Counted from the first letter of the stretch, positions 43,377 through 53,759 are shown. The stretch: 64,000 nucleotides of DNA from JARRPM01 sp963792815 (GCA_963792815.1 CAWBXR010000001.1:372001-436000); one strand, 5' to 3'. Numbers and translations: made by a program. Notes: a model not told the origin generated them from the letters alone.

Positions 43377-46031
43377 CTAAAAAATACCCTGCAGTGACAG
43401 TAGCGCGACAGCCGCGGCGGTACTGGCCAGGATCGCCGCGGCACCCAGTGCCAGGGGATGGCGTCCCTGCAGCAGTTTGACCGTGACGATCTTGCGGTCA
43501 ACTTTCACCCCGTCCCGCGCGGCGGGTATCACCTGCCGGGCGATACCGGCGTGAGCAAACGCCGGCAACAGGGGCGCACCGGTGAACACGACCACATCGT
43601 CAATCATCAGGAAGGGGCCGCGCCAGTGAATTCGACTGCCGGCGCCGAGGTGGTACATCCCCCGGTGGTCCACCAGCAATAACTCCCGGTCCCGGGTGCC
43701 GATATGTCCGGGATCGCTGCGTTGCAGCAGTAGCAGCGCCGCTGCCGGCCCCGTCATTGCCAGCAGCAGGGCCGCCAGCTGCAGGCTTGAGGCTCCCACG
43801 CCGATAGCCCCCAGGATGAGTGCAAGCGCCAGCACGGTGCAGGTTATAGCGGTCTTGCGGAGCCCGGTGCTGCGCTCGGGGGCCAACTCCACCCAGTCTA
43901 TAGTGTCGTCAAACTTGTCTATCGGCTCGGCGCCGCGCCCACGGCAGGACCGGTACACCTGGCTGCGCATCCGATGCAGGCTGCCGACGCAGAGGCCGGC
44001 GATGGTTGCCAGCAGGCACAGTGCCAGGGCCGAGCGCCAGCCGAGCAGCACCAGGCTGGCGCGGTGGGCCTGCCCTTCAGCCAGTTCGACCAGTGTCGCT
44101 GAAACCAGCGCTGCCTCCGGCACGCCGGCGCTGCTGAAGCGCTGTATCGGCAGGCGTGCAGGGTCGGTGATTATTACCCGGTTACCCCAGCTTGCCAGTT
44201 GGGTCGGTCGGCTACCCGGGGCCAGAGCCAGGCGGTCGATGAATTGCCACTGGTCGTCAAAGCGATAGAGCCCGCTGGCGCCGTCACCTGCCTGTTGCAG
44301 CAACACCCACCAGTGCTCGCCGTTCCAGATAAAGTCCCGCACTCCGGTGAAGCCGGTCGCGTCGGCGTCGGGCGGCAACAGCACAATCTCATCCAGTTGC
44401 TGGCCGAAAGCCTCGTCCTCGTAGCGCAATACACGGATGCCCGGCGCCGCCGGGCTGTTGGTCAGCAGCAGGCCCGAATCCAGCTTCAACACCGGGTGTT
44501 CGGGCAGGTCGAGCGGAGCCCTGGCAAGGAGTTCGCCAGCGGCGCTGAGTTTCAGTAGCTCCCCGTTGACGCTGTCGGCCACAAAGAGGGTTCCGTCCAG
44601 AGGGTGGACAGTGAGCGCCGAGACTTGCGTGGCCTCGGCTTGGCCCGGAAATACCTCGCAGCCGGGCGTGTCGAGATCACATTGCAACAGCCTTGGCTGC
44701 ACTGGCGTGGGGGCCGCGCTGGCCAGGACACCCGACAGCAGCAGCTTGCCGCTGCTGTCAAATGCCATCGGCGCCTGTAATGTTGCAAGGCCGAGGTCTG
44801 CCGGTGTCAGGTCCGCCGCACTGACGCCGGCCCGGTCGTGCAGCAGCAGACGATCGCCAGCCAGCAGCAGCGGCCGTTCCTGCGGGCTGACTGCGATACT
44901 GGCGGCACCGGCGACGGGGGACTGGGCCGGCAGGGTGAGCAGGCGCACAGCCAGCAGCAGCGCGAGCGCGAAGGCGATGGCAGAGCCGATCAAAGCGGTT
45001 CGCATGATTCGTTCTGATTGCGCGGGCCTCGCGCGAACTTCGGGCGTATTGCGAAACGGTGTAAGGCTGTACAGGTTGGGCGCGCCCGGCTGGCGTTTGC
45101 GCCTGGTTTCATCTGCCGGACCGCGCCGGCGCGAGGGGGTTTCCAGACGGGTCCTGACCCTTGCCTCAACCGGTTTGAGCGTGGTTTTTTGCGCTAGTTC
45201 ACCGGCGGCGCGCGCTATGGCTTGCTCTTCCATAGCGCGCCGCTGGGCCTGTTGCTCTTCCAGCTCGGCCTGGGCTCGCGCCCGCTCCTGGGCGGCCTTG
45301 CGCTCTCGCTCGGCTCTTTCTGCCGCCTGCCGGGCGCTCGCCTGCGCTTTCGCTTCCTCCTGCGCGGCTTTGAGCTTGGCGGCTTCAAGCTTTGCCTTGT
45401 GCTGCGCCTCCCGGGCGAGGGTTTTCTGCCGCGCCCGCTCGGAAGCTTTGGCACGTTTTGCGGCTTCGCGTTCCTTGGCTTTGAGGGCTTTCCTCAGCGT
45501 TTTTTCCTTGGCGTCGAGCAGGGCGGCCTCCTCCGCCTGCAGGTGCTTCTGGGCCGCCCGGTCAGCCCTGCGGGCCTCTGCCGTCGCTTTGGCTGCGTGT
45601 TGCGGGGCAGTGGCCGCGGGCGGGATACCGTTTTCGACGGCGGGTTTGGCCGGGGCAGGATCTGCGACGACGGGCTCCCGCCGTTTGGCCGGCTGCACCG
45701 GCTGTTCTACCGGGCTGGTAGTTTGCGGGCCGCCCCCGGTGTCAGCCTGTTGGCGTGTGGGGGAGCCGACTTTCTCGCCAGCGTGCAGGTCGCCCCGCTC
45801 ACCGATCTTGACCAGTTCAGCGTGTATCCCAATGCGCCGCAGGCGCGCGTAAAGCTCCGCGGCCTCCCTGCGCTCAAGGTTGCGCCGCAGTACCACGGTG
45901 TTCCCGGAGAAGCAGCGCTGCAACAGGTCGGGGTCGTCCATATCCAGCACCTGGGCCATCCGGGCTTTCGCCAGCTCAGGGTCATGGCCAGCAACAAGCT
46001 CGCCGCTGAAGGTCAGGTTAAACCGGTTCAC
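43377..46031 (-). CDS. Large membrane protein of unknown function (coiled coil, propeller-like domain, membrane helices)
   Basis: 884 residues. Residues 1-80 resemble the small N-terminal domain found in DUF805/RDD-type membrane proteins (FNLTFSGELVAGHD... VVLRRNL). Residues 140-285 are an Ala/Lys/Glu/Arg-rich coiled coil. A membrane helix lies at about 345-367. Residues 370-650 have repeated segments such as LTVHPLDGTLFVADSVNGELLKL that resemble NHL/YVTN propeller blades. Further helices follow near 660-680 and 715-755, then a soluble part and a final helix. I do not recognise the whole. It stands alone between lutA and the saccharopine-dehydrogenase-like gene on the same strand, with about 100 bp on either side. 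It might sense or scaffold at the membrane. Confidence 0.7.
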   Translation of the reverse strand: MNRFNLTFSGELVAGHDPELAKARMAQVLDMDDPDLLQRCFSGNTVVLRRNLERREAAELYARLRRIGIHAELVKIGERGDLHAGEKVGSPTRQQADTGGGPQTTSPVEQPVQPAKRREPVVADPAPAKPAVENGIPPAATAPQHAAKATAEARRADRAAQKHLQAEEAALLDAKEKTLRKALKAKEREAAKRAKASERARQKTLAREAQHKAKLEAAKLKAAQEEAKAQASARQAAERAERERKAAQERARAQAELEEQQAQRRAMEEQAIARAAGELAQKTTLKPVEARVRTRLETPSRRRGPADETRRKRQPGAPNLYSLTPFRNTPEVRARPAQSERIMRTALIGSAIAFALALLLAVRLLTLPAQSPVAGAASIAVSPQERPLLLAGDRLLLHDRAGVSAADLTPADLGLATLQAPMAFDSSGKLLLSGVLASAAPTPVQPRLLQCDLDTPGCEVFPGQAEATQVSALTVHPLDGTLFVADSVNGELLKLSAAGELLARAPLDLPEHPVLKLDSGLLLTNSPAAPGIRVLRYEDEAFGQQLDEIVLLPPDADATGFTGVRDFIWNGEHWWVLLQQAGDGASGLYRFDDQWQFIDRLALAPGSRPTQLASWGNRVIITDPARLPIQRFSSAGVPEAALVSATLVELAEGQAHRASLVLLGWRSALALCLLATIAGLCVGSLHRMRSQVYRSCRGRGAEPIDKFDDTIDWVELAPERSTGLRKTAITCTVLALALILGAIGVGASSLQLAALLLAMTGPAAALLLLQRSDPGHIGTRDRELLLVDHRGMYHLGAGSRIHWRGPFLMIDDVVVFTGAPLLPAFAHAGIARQVIPAARDGVKVDRKIVTVKLLQGRHPLALGAAAILASTAAAVALLSLQGIF

Positions 46032-46111
46032 GCCTGTGTTTCTCGCCTCCCTGGTGCCATGTTGATGTCTCGCGCAGCCCGACCGATGTTCGCGCCGGAA
46101 CTCCGTTGCGG

Positions 46112-47341
46112 TCAGTCTGTCTCGACGAACTCGAAATCGAGGCCTGCATTGCTGGCCAGGCGTTGTTGCAGCGGCGCGCCCATGGCAGAGGCGGGGGTCC
46201 AGAAACCGCCCCCTGTGAGCGGCTCATCCTGGGCCAGGCACACTGCGGCCTCGCCCAGCATTTTTGCGGTGGAACCATAACCCGGGTCCATATCTCCGGT
46301 GACTTTGAGTCGCAGGTCCAGGCTGCGGTCATCGGGGTGCACGCCGTGGAAATAAACCTCCCAGTAACCGTTTTCACGCTGGCGCCGGGAAGGGCCGTCG
46401 CCGGGAGATGGCAACAACTTCTGCGCGATTTTGCGCGCGGGGCCAAAGCCCAGCGCAAGCATGCCGGCACCGGCGCCGACAGCGGCTGCGGTCGCCTGGC
46501 CCCGGGAGCGATTCAACACCGCCTCGCCGTACTGGAAGTCCTCGCCCCAGGGCAGGCCGAGCAGGGCATGGGTGCGCCGTACCACACGGGTATTGACGGC
46601 GGCCATGAGGAAGGGTGAGGTCCACTGGTCAAAATCCGGGTCAAAGCGGGCATCGGTCTGGTCGGGGCCGTCCCTGCCCGGCGCTACCGTGGCCGGATTG
46701 AGGGCATAGGGATTATCCATCACCTTGCGGATAGAGGGGTCCCGCTTCATTTCCTCCAGCATATTCAGCATGCTTGCAATGGTGCCGCCGCTGGCGCCGC
46801 CGCGGGTGCGGCCGACCCGGGTCTTGACCTCGCGGGCGGGTACACCGTAGCGCTCCAGCATCGCTTGCTGCAGGTACCAGGTGCCAATATCGAAGGGTAT
46901 GGAGTCGTAGCCGCAGGTGTGGACAATGCGCGCGCCGGATGCGACGGCGGAGCCCTGGTAGTCGGGAATCACCCGCGCCATCCACTGCACCTCGCCGGTC
47001 AGGTCGCAGTAGTCGACGCCTTCCTCGGTGCAGGCCGCTACCAGCGGCGTGCCGTACTTTGCGTAGGGGCCGACCGTACTGCAGATCACCTGGGTGCGGG
47101 CCACCATGCGCGCAAGGCTTGCGGGATCGCTGCTGTCTGCTATCAATATCGGCAGGCTTTTACGCTTGTTTTTCGGCAGGCACTCGTCGCGCACCTGCTC
47201 CAGTTTTTCCGGGTTGCGCCCGGCGATAGCCCAGTGCAGGTCGCCCCCGGTCCCGTAGGTCCGCGTCAGGTACTCTGCGACCAGGTGGCCGGTGAAACCG
47301 CTGGCGCCCCAGACGACCAGGTCAAATTCGCGTTCTGCCAT
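46112..47341 (-). CDS. Saccharopine-dehydrogenase-like protein (trans-acting enoyl reductase type)
   Basis: 409 residues. The NAD(P) motif GASGFTGHLVAEYL at the N-terminus, STVGPYAKYG and CGYDSIPFDIGTWYL place it in the family that includes mycobacterial trans-acting enoyl reductases and mammalian SCCPDH, which are linked to lipid metabolism. A role in modified or storage lipids would fit the window, but is inference. No partner gene overlaps it. Confidence 0.85.
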   Translation of the reverse strand: MAEREFDLVVWGASGFTGHLVAEYLTRTYGTGGDLHWAIAGRNPEKLEQVRDECLPKNKRKSLPILIADSSDPASLARMVARTQVICSTVGPYAKYGTPLVAACTEEGVDYCDLTGEVQWMARVIPDYQGSAVASGARIVHTCGYDSIPFDIGTWYLQQAMLERYGVPAREVKTRVGRTRGGASGGTIASMLNMLEEMKRDPSIRKVMDNPYALNPATVAPGRDGPDQTDARFDPDFDQWTSPFLMAAVNTRVVRRTHALLGLPWGEDFQYGEAVLNRSRGQATAAAVGAGAGMLALGFGPARKIAQKLLPSPGDGPSRRQRENGYWEVYFHGVHPDDRSLDLRLKVTGDMDPGYGSTAKMLGEAAVCLAQDEPLTGGGFWTPASAMGAPLQQRLASNAGLDFEFVETD

Positions 47342-47443
47342 AGTATTTACCTCTATAAAGCCGCTTCATTTAGCCACTTCGGGCCGCGTTGTCAGAACCT
47401 GCGCCACACCAGAGCGCAATGCAATGCCCGTGGCAGTGGTGAT

Positions 47444-49000
47444 TCAGTGAATGCCGTGCATCATTTTCTTAAGCACTGGTGTTGCCAGCAACAATAGCGC
47501 GGCGCATCCCAGACCGATATAGCCCAGATTCGTGAACAGCTCGGTATAGCTGGCCAGTGCGGTGCCGGTGTCCGCCACCGCCCCATCGACAGTCTCGATG
47601 GCCGCCAGCTTGGCCAACTGGACGGCGACAAATTCCGAGTAGGCAGTGGCCAGGAACCAGGCGCCCATCATGACGCCGACTACGCCCGGCACCGCCAGTT
47701 TGGTGACGGCGGAAAGCCCGACGGGAGAGAGGCACAGCTCCCCCGTAGTGTGCAGCAGGTAGGCCAGGACCATCCAGTAGGCGGCGACCAGGCCGGCCTC
47801 GTTGGGCGAGGCCGCGCCGAACACAAGGGCGCAGAAGCCGAGCCCGGCCTGGGCGATACCCAGTGAAAATTTCAGGGGGGTAGACGGCTCCAGCCCGCGC
47901 CGGCCCAGTACCGTCCAGAGCCAGGCAAAAATCGGCGCGAACAGGAAGATAAAGAAGGAATTCATGGCGCCGAACTGTGAGGCCGTGAGCTCGACCCCCA
48001 GCAGGGTGCGATCCATCACCCGGTCGGCAAACAGGGTCATCGAGGCGGCGCTCTGCTCGAACAGGGCCCAGAAAACCACGGTGGACATGGTGAGAAGCAC
48101 CAGTACGATCATCCGGCTGCGTTCCACGGGGTTGCACTTTGTGGTGATGAACCAGCCCAAACCGACCAACACTGCGACTGACATGATGTGCAGCAGGTGG
48201 CCGACGGCGCCGTGGAACTGCAGCATCTGCCAGGCCGCTATCACCCCCAGCAGGCCGCACAGGTAAATGGCCAGTTCCTTGCTGATGCCCAGGGGCGACT
48301 GCTGCAGCAGCAAGGCCGGGTCCCGTGGCTCTGCCTGGCCGTGGAGGTGGCGTTGCCCGGCGAGAAAGGAGGCCAGCCCCACCAGCATGCCGATACCGGC
48401 GACACCGAAGCCGTAGCGCCAGCCGAAGGTCTCACCCAGGTAGCCGCACAGGAGGGTGGCGCTGAAGGCGCCGAGGTTGATGCCCATGTAGAAAATTGTG
48501 AAGCCCGAATCCCGGCGCGGATCATCCTCGCGGTACAACCTGCCGACGATGGTGGAAATGTTGGGTTTTAGAAAGCCCACCCCGATGACTATCAGTGCCA
48601 GCGAGAAGTAGAAAACCTGCAGGGCGCCCTCGTCACGCAGGACCTGCCCACCCTCGCTGCGGGCCTGTTCCCCCTCGATGGCCATGCCGAGGTGGCCCAG
48701 TACCAGCAGGATACCGCCGAACACCACGGCCTTGCGCATTCCCAGGTAGCGATCGGCCAGCAGGCCGCCGATCACCGGCATGGCGTATACCAGGGCCGCG
48801 TAGCTGCCAAGAACCTCCAGTCCACTGCTGTCAGTGAACAGGTGATATTTGGTGAGGTAGAGCAACAGCAGGTATTTCATACCGTAGAAGGAAAACCGCT
48901 CCCACAGCTCGGTGGTGAAACATACTAGCAGTCCCCGCGGGTGGCCGAAGAAGCCGGTGTCGGTGGCCGAGTCGGTTTGGGGAATGCTGACTGTTGCCAT
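47444..49000 (-). CDS. POT/PTR-family proton-coupled peptide transporter
   Basis: 518 residues and about 14 membrane segments. The family motifs TTELWERFSFYGMKYLLLLYLT (ExxER) and FYMGINLGAF (second PTR signature) are present. It imports di- and tripeptides with protons. It is divergent from the peptide ABC transporter operon at 49190, separated by 189 bp, so the two peptide systems probably share a regulatory region. Confidence 0.92.
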   Translation of the reverse strand: MATVSIPQTDSATDTGFFGHPRGLLVCFTTELWERFSFYGMKYLLLLYLTKYHLFTDSSGLEVLGSYAALVYAMPVIGGLLADRYLGMRKAVVFGGILLVLGHLGMAIEGEQARSEGGQVLRDEGALQVFYFSLALIVIGVGFLKPNISTIVGRLYREDDPRRDSGFTIFYMGINLGAFSATLLCGYLGETFGWRYGFGVAGIGMLVGLASFLAGQRHLHGQAEPRDPALLLQQSPLGISKELAIYLCGLLGVIAAWQMLQFHGAVGHLLHIMSVAVLVGLGWFITTKCNPVERSRMIVLVLLTMSTVVFWALFEQSAASMTLFADRVMDRTLLGVELTASQFGAMNSFFIFLFAPIFAWLWTVLGRRGLEPSTPLKFSLGIAQAGLGFCALVFGAASPNEAGLVAAYWMVLAYLLHTTGELCLSPVGLSAVTKLAVPGVVGVMMGAWFLATAYSEFVAVQLAKLAAIETVDGAVADTGTALASYTELFTNLGYIGLGCAALLLLATPVLKKMMHGIH

Positions 49001-49189
49001 AGATCTGATTGTCCCGCTAGAACGGCTGCTTCATGGCAGGCCAGCGCGCTATTATAGGGACAGAAGGGGGGCGAGGGCACTTATTGCCTGCAAATTCTGT
49101 GAACCCGCCCGGCATACCGCCATTGGGGTACTGGTCCTTGCAAGCCTCACAGGGTATCCTTGCGCGCTCGCAATGGGAGCTCTGGCATA

Positions 49190-51397
49190 GTGCCAAACCG
49201 AAATAAAGCTCTGGCAACCGGCCGTAAGCGTCGCGCTGTCGTCTTTGGAACCCTGGCACTGCTGGCAACGCTGCTGGTCGGGTGCGGTGCGCCTCCCTGG
49301 AATAACCCCAATCCACAGTACGAGGGCGATTTCGTCACCTACCAGTCGGTGATGAGCCCGGCGCCGCCCAAGCACCTTGACCCAGCCACCTCCTATGCCT
49401 CCGATGAAAGTCTTTTCATCGACCAGATTTACGAGCCCCCCATGGGCTATCACTTCCTCAAGCGGCCCTACGAGCTGGTCCCGCTTGCCCTGGACTCCCC
49501 GCCCGAGCTGACCTTCCTGGATACGGATGGCAATGAGGTGGCGGAGGATGACGAGGCGCTGGCGTTTTCCCGCTATACCATGCGGGTACGTGAAGACGAA
49601 ATCTACCAGCCCCACCCGGCCTTTGCCCTGGACGCGGACGGCAAGCCCCTCTACCTGTTCGCGACGGCCAGCGAGGGTTCACGCTACCGGCAGGTACCGG
49701 ACTTCCCGGAAACCGGCAGCAGGCCGGTGCGGGCCAATGATTTTGTCTATGCCATCAAGCGGCTTGCCGATCCGGAAATCGGTTCACCGATGCTGGGTTT
49801 CATGGCGCATTATATTGTCGGCTGGGAAGCGTTCTCCAAAGAGGTCGGGAAGGTTCCCCGCAGCGGCTGGCTGGACCTGAACGACTACGCCATGGACGGG
49901 CTTGAGGTGCTGGACGAGCGCACCTTTTCCATCACCATCAATGGCCGCTATCCCCAGTTCAGTTACTGGCTGGCCATGCACTTTTTTTCCCCGATAGCCC
50001 CCGAAGTGGATCGCTTCTATCACAACCCCGGTTTTGCCGAGCGCAACCTTACCCTGGACTGGTGGCCGGTGGGGGCGGGCCCGTTCATGATGGTCAAGAA
50101 CGACCCCAACAGCGAGATCGTGCTGGAGCGCAATCCCAACTTCCGCGAGGAGTTCTACCCCAGCGAGGGTGAGCCCGGCGACCGGGAAGCGGGCCTGCTT
50201 GATGACGCCGGCAAGCGGATTCCCTTCATCGACCGGGCCGTTTATCGCCTGGAAAAAGAGGTGCTGCCCCTGTGGACCAAGTTCCTGCAGGGCTATTATG
50301 ACCGCTCCGGCGAGGTGCACGGCAATACCAACGGCGTCTATGACCAGGCTTTCGTGGTGGGCCCCGACGGGGTCGAGATGTCGAAGGAACTGGAAGACCA
50401 CAATATCACCATGTCCCCGGACGTGAAGCCGGCTGTTTATTACTACGGCTTCAATATGCGCGACCCTGTCATCGGTGGCTATACCGAGGACAAGCGCAAA
50501 CTGCGCCAGGCGCTGCAGATTGCCTTCAACACCGAGGAGTACCTCAATATTTTCTACAAGGGCAACGGCATCGCGGCCCAGTCGGTGATTCCCCCCGGAA
50601 TACCCGGCTTCCTCGAAGGCGAGGCCGGTATGAACCCGTATGTCTACGACTGGGTGGACGGCGAGCCCCGCCGCAAGTCGCTGGACTATGCGAGGCAGTT
50701 ACTGGCCGAGGCCGGCTATCCCAACGGGCGTGATGCCCGCACCGGGGAGCCGCTCAAAATATTCATCGATGTGCAGTCCCAGGCCATCAGCAATACCTCG
50801 ATGAACTGGATGGACCGCGCTTTTGGCGAGATTGGCGTGCAGGTCGAGTATCGGCCCGCCGACTGGAACCGCACCCGGGAGAAACTCCTCACCGGCAACA
50901 CCCAGATTTTTTCCCACGGCTGGCTGGCGGATTACCCGGACCCGGAAAACTTCCTGTTCCTGCTCTACGGCCCCGAGAGCCCCCTGGACTGCAAGTGCGA
51001 TGGCGCCAACAATGCCAATTACGCCAGCGAGGTCTATGATGAGGCCTTTCGCAAGATCCGTATGTTGGCACCGGGACCCGAGCGCGACGAGCTGGTTGCG
51101 CTCGCCGTGGAACAGTATCGCAAGGACGCCGTCTGGCTGTTTGCCTACTACCCCAAGGACATCTACCTGAATAACACCTGGGTGCACAACAACAAGCGCC
51201 ACGGGGTTTCCAAGGCGAGCCTGATGTATACGCGGATCGACGCCCAGGAGCGGGCCCGCAAACAGGTCGAGTGGAACCAACCGATAACCTGGCCCCTGTA
51301 CGCCGGTGCGCTGCTGCTACTCAGCCTGGTGTTGCCCGGTGTCATCGCCTACCGGCGGCGCCAGAAAGCTACCGCTCGTGTGCCCAGGAACAACTGA
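49190..51397 (+). CDS. Peptide ABC transporter substrate-binding lipoprotein with C-terminal membrane anchor
   Basis: About 735 residues, larger than usual oligopeptide-binding proteins (530-600). From the GTG at 49190 it has a basic n-region and a lipobox LLVGC near residues 29-33; a TTG at 49160 would give 10 more residues. The body is SBP_bac_5-like. Unusually, the last ~40 residues have a hydrophobic helix (ITWPLYAGALLLLSLVLPGVIAY) followed by basic residues, a C-terminal membrane anchor. It overlaps the first permease gene (TGATG). Substrate probably peptides, from family and context. Confidence 0.85.
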   Translation: MPNRNKALATGRKRRAVVFGTLALLATLLVGCGAPPWNNPNPQYEGDFVTYQSVMSPAPPKHLDPATSYASDESLFIDQIYEPPMGYHFLKRPYELVPLALDSPPELTFLDTDGNEVAEDDEALAFSRYTMRVREDEIYQPHPAFALDADGKPLYLFATASEGSRYRQVPDFPETGSRPVRANDFVYAIKRLADPEIGSPMLGFMAHYIVGWEAFSKEVGKVPRSGWLDLNDYAMDGLEVLDERTFSITINGRYPQFSYWLAMHFFSPIAPEVDRFYHNPGFAERNLTLDWWPVGAGPFMMVKNDPNSEIVLERNPNFREEFYPSEGEPGDREAGLLDDAGKRIPFIDRAVYRLEKEVLPLWTKFLQGYYDRSGEVHGNTNGVYDQAFVVGPDGVEMSKELEDHNITMSPDVKPAVYYYGFNMRDPVIGGYTEDKRKLRQALQIAFNTEEYLNIFYKGNGIAAQSVIPPGIPGFLEGEAGMNPYVYDWVDGEPRRKSLDYARQLLAEAGYPNGRDARTGEPLKIFIDVQSQAISNTSMNWMDRAFGEIGVQVEYRPADWNRTREKLLTGNTQIFSHGWLADYPDPENFLFLLYGPESPLDCKCDGANNANYASEVYDEAFRKIRMLAPGPERDELVALAVEQYRKDAVWLFAYYPKDIYLNNTWVHNNKRHGVSKASLMYTRIDAQERARKQVEWNQPITWPLYAGALLLLSLVLPGVIAYRRRQKATARVPRNN

Positions 51398-52374
51398 TGT
51401 TTGCCTATATTATCCGCCGCCTGATTTACGCCATACCGATTCTTATCGGGGTCAACCTGCTCACTTTCACCCTGTTTTTCGTCGTTAATTCGCCCGACGA
51501 TATGGCGGCGTCCCAGCTGGGCGACAAATACGTCACCCCCGAGGCGATAGCGAACTGGAAGCGCAAGAACGGCTATGACAAACCACTGTTCGTCAACGAC
51601 GATGCCAGTGGGGTGGCCGCCCTTACGGACACAATTTTCTTCACCAAGTCGGTCAAGTTATTCGCCTTCGACTTCGGCCGCTCCGAGAGTGGCCGCGATA
51701 TCACCACCGATGTGTCCACCCGCATGTGGCCCAGCCTGGCGGTGGCCCTGCCCAGTTTCGCGATCGGCATCTGGGTAAATATCTGCGTCGCCCTGATGGT
51801 GGTCATGTTCCGCGCCACCGCGCTCGACCGCTGGGCGGTGTTTGTGTTCGTCTCGCTGATGTCCATCTCCTACCTGTTCTATATCATCGGCGGCCAGTAC
51901 CTGGTGGCCAAGCAGTGGATGCTGGTGCCCATTTCCGGCTTCGACCCCGATTTCCAGCCCTGGAAATTCCTGATCCTGCCGGTGCTGGTCAGCGTGGTGT
52001 CCGGTATCGGCTCCGGGGCGCGCTGGTACCGCACCCTGTTCCTGGAAGAGGCCGGCCAGGACTACGTGCGCACAGCCCGTGCCAAGGGAGCCAGTGAAAT
52101 CAGCATCCTGTTCAAGCATATCCTGCCCAATGCACTCATCCCCATCCTGACCGGTATCGTTGTGCTCATTCCCTCACTGTTCATGGGCAGCCTGCTGATA
52201 GAGTCCTTCTTCGGTATTCCCGGGCTGGGCAGTTACATGCTCGATGCCATCCGTTCCCAGGATTTCGCCATCGTGCGCACCATGGTTTTTATAGGCTCAA
52301 TCCTCTATATCATCGGCCTGATACTGACCGACATATCCTATACGTGGGCCGACCCCCGGGTGCGGCTCAGCTGA
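51397..52374 (+). CDS. ABC transporter permease, DppB/YejB type
   Basis: 325 residues with an N-terminal helix (MFAYIIRRLIYAIPILIGVNLLTF) and five further helices. The cytoplasmic EAA-like loop is YVRTARAKGASEISILFKHILPNALIP. The start overlaps the binding-protein stop by one base, and its stop overlaps the next permease, so all four genes are translationally coupled. Confidence 0.92.
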   Translation: MFAYIIRRLIYAIPILIGVNLLTFTLFFVVNSPDDMAASQLGDKYVTPEAIANWKRKNGYDKPLFVNDDASGVAALTDTIFFTKSVKLFAFDFGRSESGRDITTDVSTRMWPSLAVALPSFAIGIWVNICVALMVVMFRATALDRWAVFVFVSLMSISYLFYIIGGQYLVAKQWMLVPISGFDPDFQPWKFLILPVLVSVVSGIGSGARWYRTLFLEEAGQDYVRTARAKGASEISILFKHILPNALIPILTGIVVLIPSLFMGSLLIESFFGIPGLGSYMLDAIRSQDFAIVRTMVFIGSILYIIGLILTDISYTWADPRVRLS

Positions 52375-53759
52375 TGTGGGAGCTCGACGCAAAGCCGGTC
52401 CTGCTCTGGTCCGATGCGCTGGTGTTCATGCTGGTGGCGGTACTCACCACGTTTTTCTACCGCCTGCGTAACGACCCGCAGTCCAGGGAGCGCTGGAGCC
52501 AGGTTTTTTCCTCACGCCTGGGTATGGTCACTTTCACGGTCATCATGGTCTATGTGGGTATAGCCCTGCTCGACTCCCTGCATTTCCGTCGGGCGCTGCC
52601 GCCGCCGGATGGCGTGCCGACAAATGAAGTGTTTTACGACAACAAGGTGACCAGCGTCCTGGACGTCATGCTCGATGGCATGGGGGATCGCTTCGAGCGC
52701 ACCTACTCGGCGCCGTTTGCCCTGAAATCCTTTGAAAAGAGCAATATGAAGGATGAGCAGGGCAACATGGTGCGGGATTTCGACTGGCTCGAACACGCCG
52801 GGCAACACCTGGCCGAGCCGGCCCACAAGTGGCGGGACGTGCTCTACCTCAGCGCCATTGCGCTGGCCTGGGGCCTGCTCGCCTCCGCTGCTGTGGTCGG
52901 TTTGCAGTGGCGGCTGCTGCGCAACAGCGTCTATCCCTGGTACGCGTCCTGGTCAGTGCAGGCGACGGTGATCTGTTTCATGGTCTGGCTGGTGTATATC
53001 AGCCACTACTACCATGTGCTGGGCACCGACCAGGGCGGTACGGATGTGGCTTACCAGAGCATAAAGGGCATCCGCACCGGCGTGTTGCTGGGCACCCTGT
53101 CCACCCTGGTGATGCTGCCCATCGCCGTCACCCTGGGGGTGATGGCGGGCTACTTCAAGGGCTGGGTGGATGATGTGGTGCAGTATCTGTATACCACCCT
53201 CAGCTCGATCCCCGGCATCCTGCTGATTGCGGCCTCGGTACTGCTGTTCCAGGTGTATATCGACCTCAACCCGGACTTTTTCTCCATCGGCATGGAAAAG
53301 GCCGATGCCCGCTTTATCGCCCTGTGTTTTATTCTCGGGCTGACCAGCTGGTCCAGCCTCTGCCGGTTGATCCGCGCCGAGACTCTCAAGATAAGCCAGC
53401 TGGGCTACGTGCAGGCGGCCCACGCCTTCGGGGTGAGCCATACGCGCATCCTCGCCCGGCACATCCTGCCCAACGTGGTGCATATTATCCTTATCACCTT
53501 TGTGCTCGATTTCAGCGCACTGGTGCTGGCCGAGGCGGTGCTGTCCTATATCGGCGTCGGCATCGACCCGTCAATGGGCAGCTGGGGCAATATGATCAAC
53601 GGGGCCCGCTCGGAGCTGTCCCGCGAGCCCGCGGTATGGTGGACCCTGACCGGCGCATTTTTCTTCATGTTCGTGCTGGTGCTTGCAGCCAACCTGTTTT
53701 CAGACCTGGTGCGCGATGCCTTTGATCCGCGCAGCAGCAACGGGAGGTCGGAAGCATGA
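52374..53759 (+). CDS. ABC transporter permease, DppC/YejE type, N-terminally extended
   Basis: 461 residues, about 120-160 more than common DppC proteins. The C-terminal half is a standard permease with the loop YVQAAHAFGVSHTRILARHILPNVVHII. The N-terminal ~230 residues contain about four membrane segments and a soluble stretch (roughly 65-150, FHRRALPPPDGVPTNEVFYDN...). A similar but shorter extension occurs in YejE-type proteins. Starts with a TGATG overlap. Confidence 0.88.
   Translation: MWELDAKPVLLWSDALVFMLVAVLTTFFYRLRNDPQSRERWSQVFSSRLGMVTFTVIMVYVGIALLDSLHFRRALPPPDGVPTNEVFYDNKVTSVLDVMLDGMGDRFERTYSAPFALKSFEKSNMKDEQGNMVRDFDWLEHAGQHLAEPAHKWRDVLYLSAIALAWGLLASAAVVGLQWRLLRNSVYPWYASWSVQATVICFMVWLVYISHYYHVLGTDQGGTDVAYQSIKGIRTGVLLGTLSTLVMLPIAVTLGVMAGYFKGWVDDVVQYLYTTLSSIPGILLIAASVLLFQVYIDLNPDFFSIGMEKADARFIALCFILGLTSWSSLCRLIRAETLKISQLGYVQAAHAFGVSHTRILARHILPNVVHIILITFVLDFSALVLAEAVLSYIGVGIDPSMGSWGNMINGARSELSREPAVWWTLTGAFFFMFVLVLAANLFSDLVRDAFDPRSSNGRSEA

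Noticed and set aside
44437..45852. 471-residue serine/alanine/arginine-rich frame on the plus strand
   Set aside because: It is antisense to the coiled-coil and propeller part of the 884-residue protein; composition is that of a shadow frame.
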